Shown here piece after piece: positions 4,690-6,385 of a stretch of 6,385 nt of DNA; within the stretch, counting starts at the first letter, position 1; every line of letters starts with the position of its first letter. A program made the position numbers and the translations under genes. Source of the stretch: Candidatus Aminicenantota bacterium (GTDB taxonomy: Bacteria; Acidobacteriota; Aminicenantia; Aminicenantales; Aminicenantaceae). The DNA lies in the NCBI GenBank assembly GCA_030633795.1, contig DAOWCB010000083.1:1-6385 (forward strand). The letters run 5' to 3'. The notes under the pieces were generated by a model that saw nothing but the letters and a program-made list of their open reading frames with translations, was not told the origin of the DNA and searched no databases.

Positions 4690-6129
4690 TTATCGTGTAA
4701 TCTTGATTGTCTGCCCGCTCTTAGGAGTTGAATCCAGCTCCATCTGGTTCATGATGGCAAATTTGGACCAGAGGTCTTTTGCCATCCCAGCTTTCTGGAA
4801 AATTGCCTCAAGGCTTTCCTTCCCATTAGCTTTGACCAATCGGATCCGGTGAGGTTTTCGGTTGAGATATCTCACATCCCTGAGTTCCTGGAACGAGCCG
4901 ACAACGGATTGGAACGGTCTGTCATATTTGCTGAATTCGTTTTGCGCGCTAAGGGCGAAAAAAGTGTAGATAAAACCATTTTTTTTAACATAGGATAAGC
5001 GGGTTCTTATATCTCCTCCCTGTTGCTGGGTAATATCATAGACTTGGTGATAGGAACTCAATCCGTTGATTTTAAAACTTCTCTCGTCGATGAATTCTTT
5101 GCTGTCGATTTTTGAGGCAATCCTGTTGCCATAGTCTTTGAGATTTTCCGAAGTCTTTTCCGCTTGAAGAATGATGCCCGCATGGCCATCTTTGGTGGCC
5201 AGGGTGACCTGGGAGGGTGTATTCTGCACCTGCCAGCCTTCAGGGAACGAAAAGAAAAAGCGTAATCCAGGGTGGTAAAACGCATTTTTTTCCACATAAC
5301 CTTGCCTGGGATCTTGGCCATAAACCATGTTGTTGACAGCCCCCAGATAGCCGTTTTTTTCGATCTTCAATTGCCGGTCAGATTCCATTAGCATGTCCTT
5401 GGTATTCTGGATGCGTTCGCCTGTTAGAGGATGGGTAGAAAGGAAACCAGGGAGGCTCTGCCCACCGGAAAGATCCCCCAATCTTTCGAGGGATGCAAAA
5501 AAGTTGATCATTTCACCTGGGTTGTATCCGTCCTTCCGAGAATATTCCACACCTAGGGCATCCGCTTCTCTCTCATCGTCACGGCTGAACTTGAGAAAGA
5601 GAAGTTGAATCCCGATACTGGCAGCCCCCGATAATTTGGCAAATGTTTCGCTGATGGCTCCCGCAACTCCCAGACCGAGTTGAGCGAGCATCAGTTGGCT
5701 GAGCTTGGCTATGCTGTGGCGGGCGTTGACATGCCCGAGTTCGTGACCCAAAACCACGGCCAGCTCTGCTTCTGAATTCATCAAGGCAAGAATACCTCTT
5801 GTGACATAAACATATCCTCCTGGAACCGCAAAGGCATTCACAACAGGTGTATCGAGGACGGCGAAGTGATAGGTGAGGTGAGGGCGATGGGTAAGAGGGG
5901 TCATGCTCTGCCCGACTCTCTGGACATAGGCGTTTAAGGCCTGATCACTATAGATACCGTACTGGGCTTTGATTTCCCCGTCGGTTTGTTTTCCCAGGGC
6001 GATTTCTTCTTGTTCCGAGATGAGACTGAGCTCTCTTTTTCCTGTTACCGGGTTGATAGCACAAGACATAGTCAGGAAAATCAAAAAAAAACACAAAACA
6101 GGAACAATTTTTTTCAATTTGCCCTCCAT
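4690..6129 (-). CDS. M48-family zinc metallopeptidase lipoprotein, BepA-like catalytic domain with C-terminal PsbP/DcrB-like and LysM-like regions
   Basis: This is probably a periplasmic, lipid-anchored protease for envelope quality control. The 479 residues start with a signal peptide ending in LTMSC (Cys23 as the lipidated residue; Thr at -3 is less usual). Next is INPVTGKRELSLISEQEE, a hallmark of M48 lipoproteins. The zinc site is HELGH (129-133), with E186-R-E-A-D190 supplying the glutamate ligand. STHPLTGERI (231-240) carries His233, aligned by eye with BepA His246, the regulatory 'His switch'. BepA has TPR repeats after the protease; here residues about 283-415 look like a PsbP/DcrB-type domain (FYHPGLRFFFSFPEGW at the start). 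The last 55 resemble a LysM-like module (SLEAIFQKAG ... SGQTIKI). It may be co-transcribed with the gene 60 nt upstream. The start has only a weak GAGTGGG. Confidence 0.9.
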   Translation of the reverse strand: MEGKLKKIVPVLCFFLIFLTMSCAINPVTGKRELSLISEQEEIALGKQTDGEIKAQYGIYSDQALNAYVQRVGQSMTPLTHRPHLTYHFAVLDTPVVNAFAVPGGYVYVTRGILALMNSEAELAVVLGHELGHVNARHSIAKLSQLMLAQLGLGVAGAISETFAKLSGAASIGIQLLFLKFSRDDEREADALGVEYSRKDGYNPGEMINFFASLERLGDLSGGQSLPGFLSTHPLTGERIQNTKDMLMESDRQLKIEKNGYLGAVNNMVYGQDPRQGYVEKNAFYHPGLRFFFSFPEGWQVQNTPSQVTLATKDGHAGIILQAEKTSENLKDYGNRIASKIDSKEFIDERSFKINGLSSYHQVYDITQQQGGDIRTRLSYVKKNGFIYTFFALSAQNEFSKYDRPFQSVVGSFQELRDVRYLNRKPHRIRLVKANGKESLEAIFQKAGMAKDLWSKFAIMNQMELDSTPKSGQTIKITR

Positions 6130-6189
6130 CCCACTCAGTCAGACAATTCCACCTTGTTCAGAAATAAATGGGTAAAATGGCCAGAGTGT

Positions 6190-6385
6190 CTATTCTTCTT
6201 TTTTAAAAAAAGAGTCCTCTAAGCCAGTGTTGAAGGCCACTTCGGTGAATGTCATAACCATGCTTTCTTCATCCTCTTGCACGATACTCATGGTATGCCA
6301 AACCATCAAACCGTCCACTTTTTTATAGTCCGAAACGAATGACTCTGTGTCTACCTGGATTCCTGCCATATTGGCGGACATGCCC
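6190..6385 (-). CDS. Probable LolA-like outer membrane lipoprotein-sorting family protein, C-terminal fragment
   Basis: Only the last 64 or so residues are in the window; the frame is open to the edge and ends with TAG at 6190-6192. The segment YKKVDGLMVWHTMSI, then alternating strand residues and MTFTEVAFNTGLEDSFFKK, resembles the end of LolA/LolB-fold lipoprotein-sorting proteins. These finish with 'ev.fN.gldDs.F' after a 'y..vdGl..P' strand. Such proteins bind lipid or acyl chains in the periplasm. The Met at 6381 is internal to the open frame, so no start is claimed. The 60-nt gap to the M48 gene has no clear terminator, so the two may form one minus-strand operon. The family call rests on a short fragment and is tentative. 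Confidence 0.6.
   Translation of the reverse strand, partial: GMSANMAGIQVDTESFVSDYKKVDGLMVWHTMSIVQEDEESMVMTFTEVAFNTGLEDSFFKKEE

Noticed and set aside
6198..6212. T/A palindrome near the end of the LolA-like gene as a terminator
   Set aside because: It is only T and A, lies in the coding sequence for FFKK before the stop, and has no GC stem.
1..6385. CRISPR array, tRNA, rRNA, riboswitch, toxin-antitoxin or phage genes
   Set aside because: No regularly spaced repeats, tRNA-like cloverleaf, known aptamer core or such gene families were seen on either strand; nearly all of the window is explained by envelope genes.

Overview
The window is a piece of a Gram-negative (diderm, LPS-making) bacterial chromosome with moderate base composition. 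The evidence is an outer-membrane assembly protein (BamA C-terminus), a Skp/OmpH chaperone and four plus-strand genes tied to lipid A or fatty acid synthesis. LpxI instead of LpxH, with a Gfo/Idh/MocA oxidoreductase in the lipid A cluster, fits lineages such as Acidobacteriota/Aminicenantes or former deltaproteobacteria (for example Geobacter-like groups). It does not fit enteric bacteria. The exact phylum cannot be settled from this sequence alone.

Layout. Positions 1-790 hold the 3' end of bamA (beta-barrel, L6 'IRGY' motif, C-terminal Phe) with an unusual Gly-Tyr repeat loop. A strong Shine-Dalgarno then leads skp/ompH (833-1369). fabZ follows with a TTG start 5 nt after the skp stop (1375-1821), then lpxA (1814-2638, overlapping fabZ) and lpxI (2617-3420, overlapping lpxA). 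This looks like one translationally coupled operon. The usual lpxD between skp and fabZ is missing. Positions 3421-3769 are non-coding and hold a roughly 229-bp element with 18-bp perfect terminal inverted repeats and two internal hairpins (a MITE-like candidate), followed by a sigma70-like promoter. That promoter appears to drive a Gfo/Idh/MocA oxidoreductase (3770-4684). On the minus strand, converging with only 5 nt between stop codons, lies a lipoprotein M48 metallopeptidase of BepA-like type (4690-6129). Upstream of it on the same strand is the C-terminus of a probable LolA-like lipoprotein-sorting family protein (6190-6385, cut by the window edge).

How the genes fit together. The plus-strand operon couples outer-membrane protein insertion (BamA, Skp) with supply of the hydroxyacyl chain and the early lipid A steps: FabZ acts at the acyl-ACP branch point, LpxA adds the first acyl chain and LpxI cleaves UDP-diacylglucosamine. 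The oxidoreductase may make a 3-keto or 3-amino UDP-GlcNAc variant (GnnA-like), but no partner aminotransferase is in view. The minus-strand peptidase and LolA-like protein are also envelope quality-control or lipoprotein genes, so the whole window is envelope biogenesis. No complete undescribed multi-gene system is evident. The points most worth a second look are the inverted-repeat element, the GnnA question, the BamA GY loop and the unusual domain makeup of the M48 lipoprotein.
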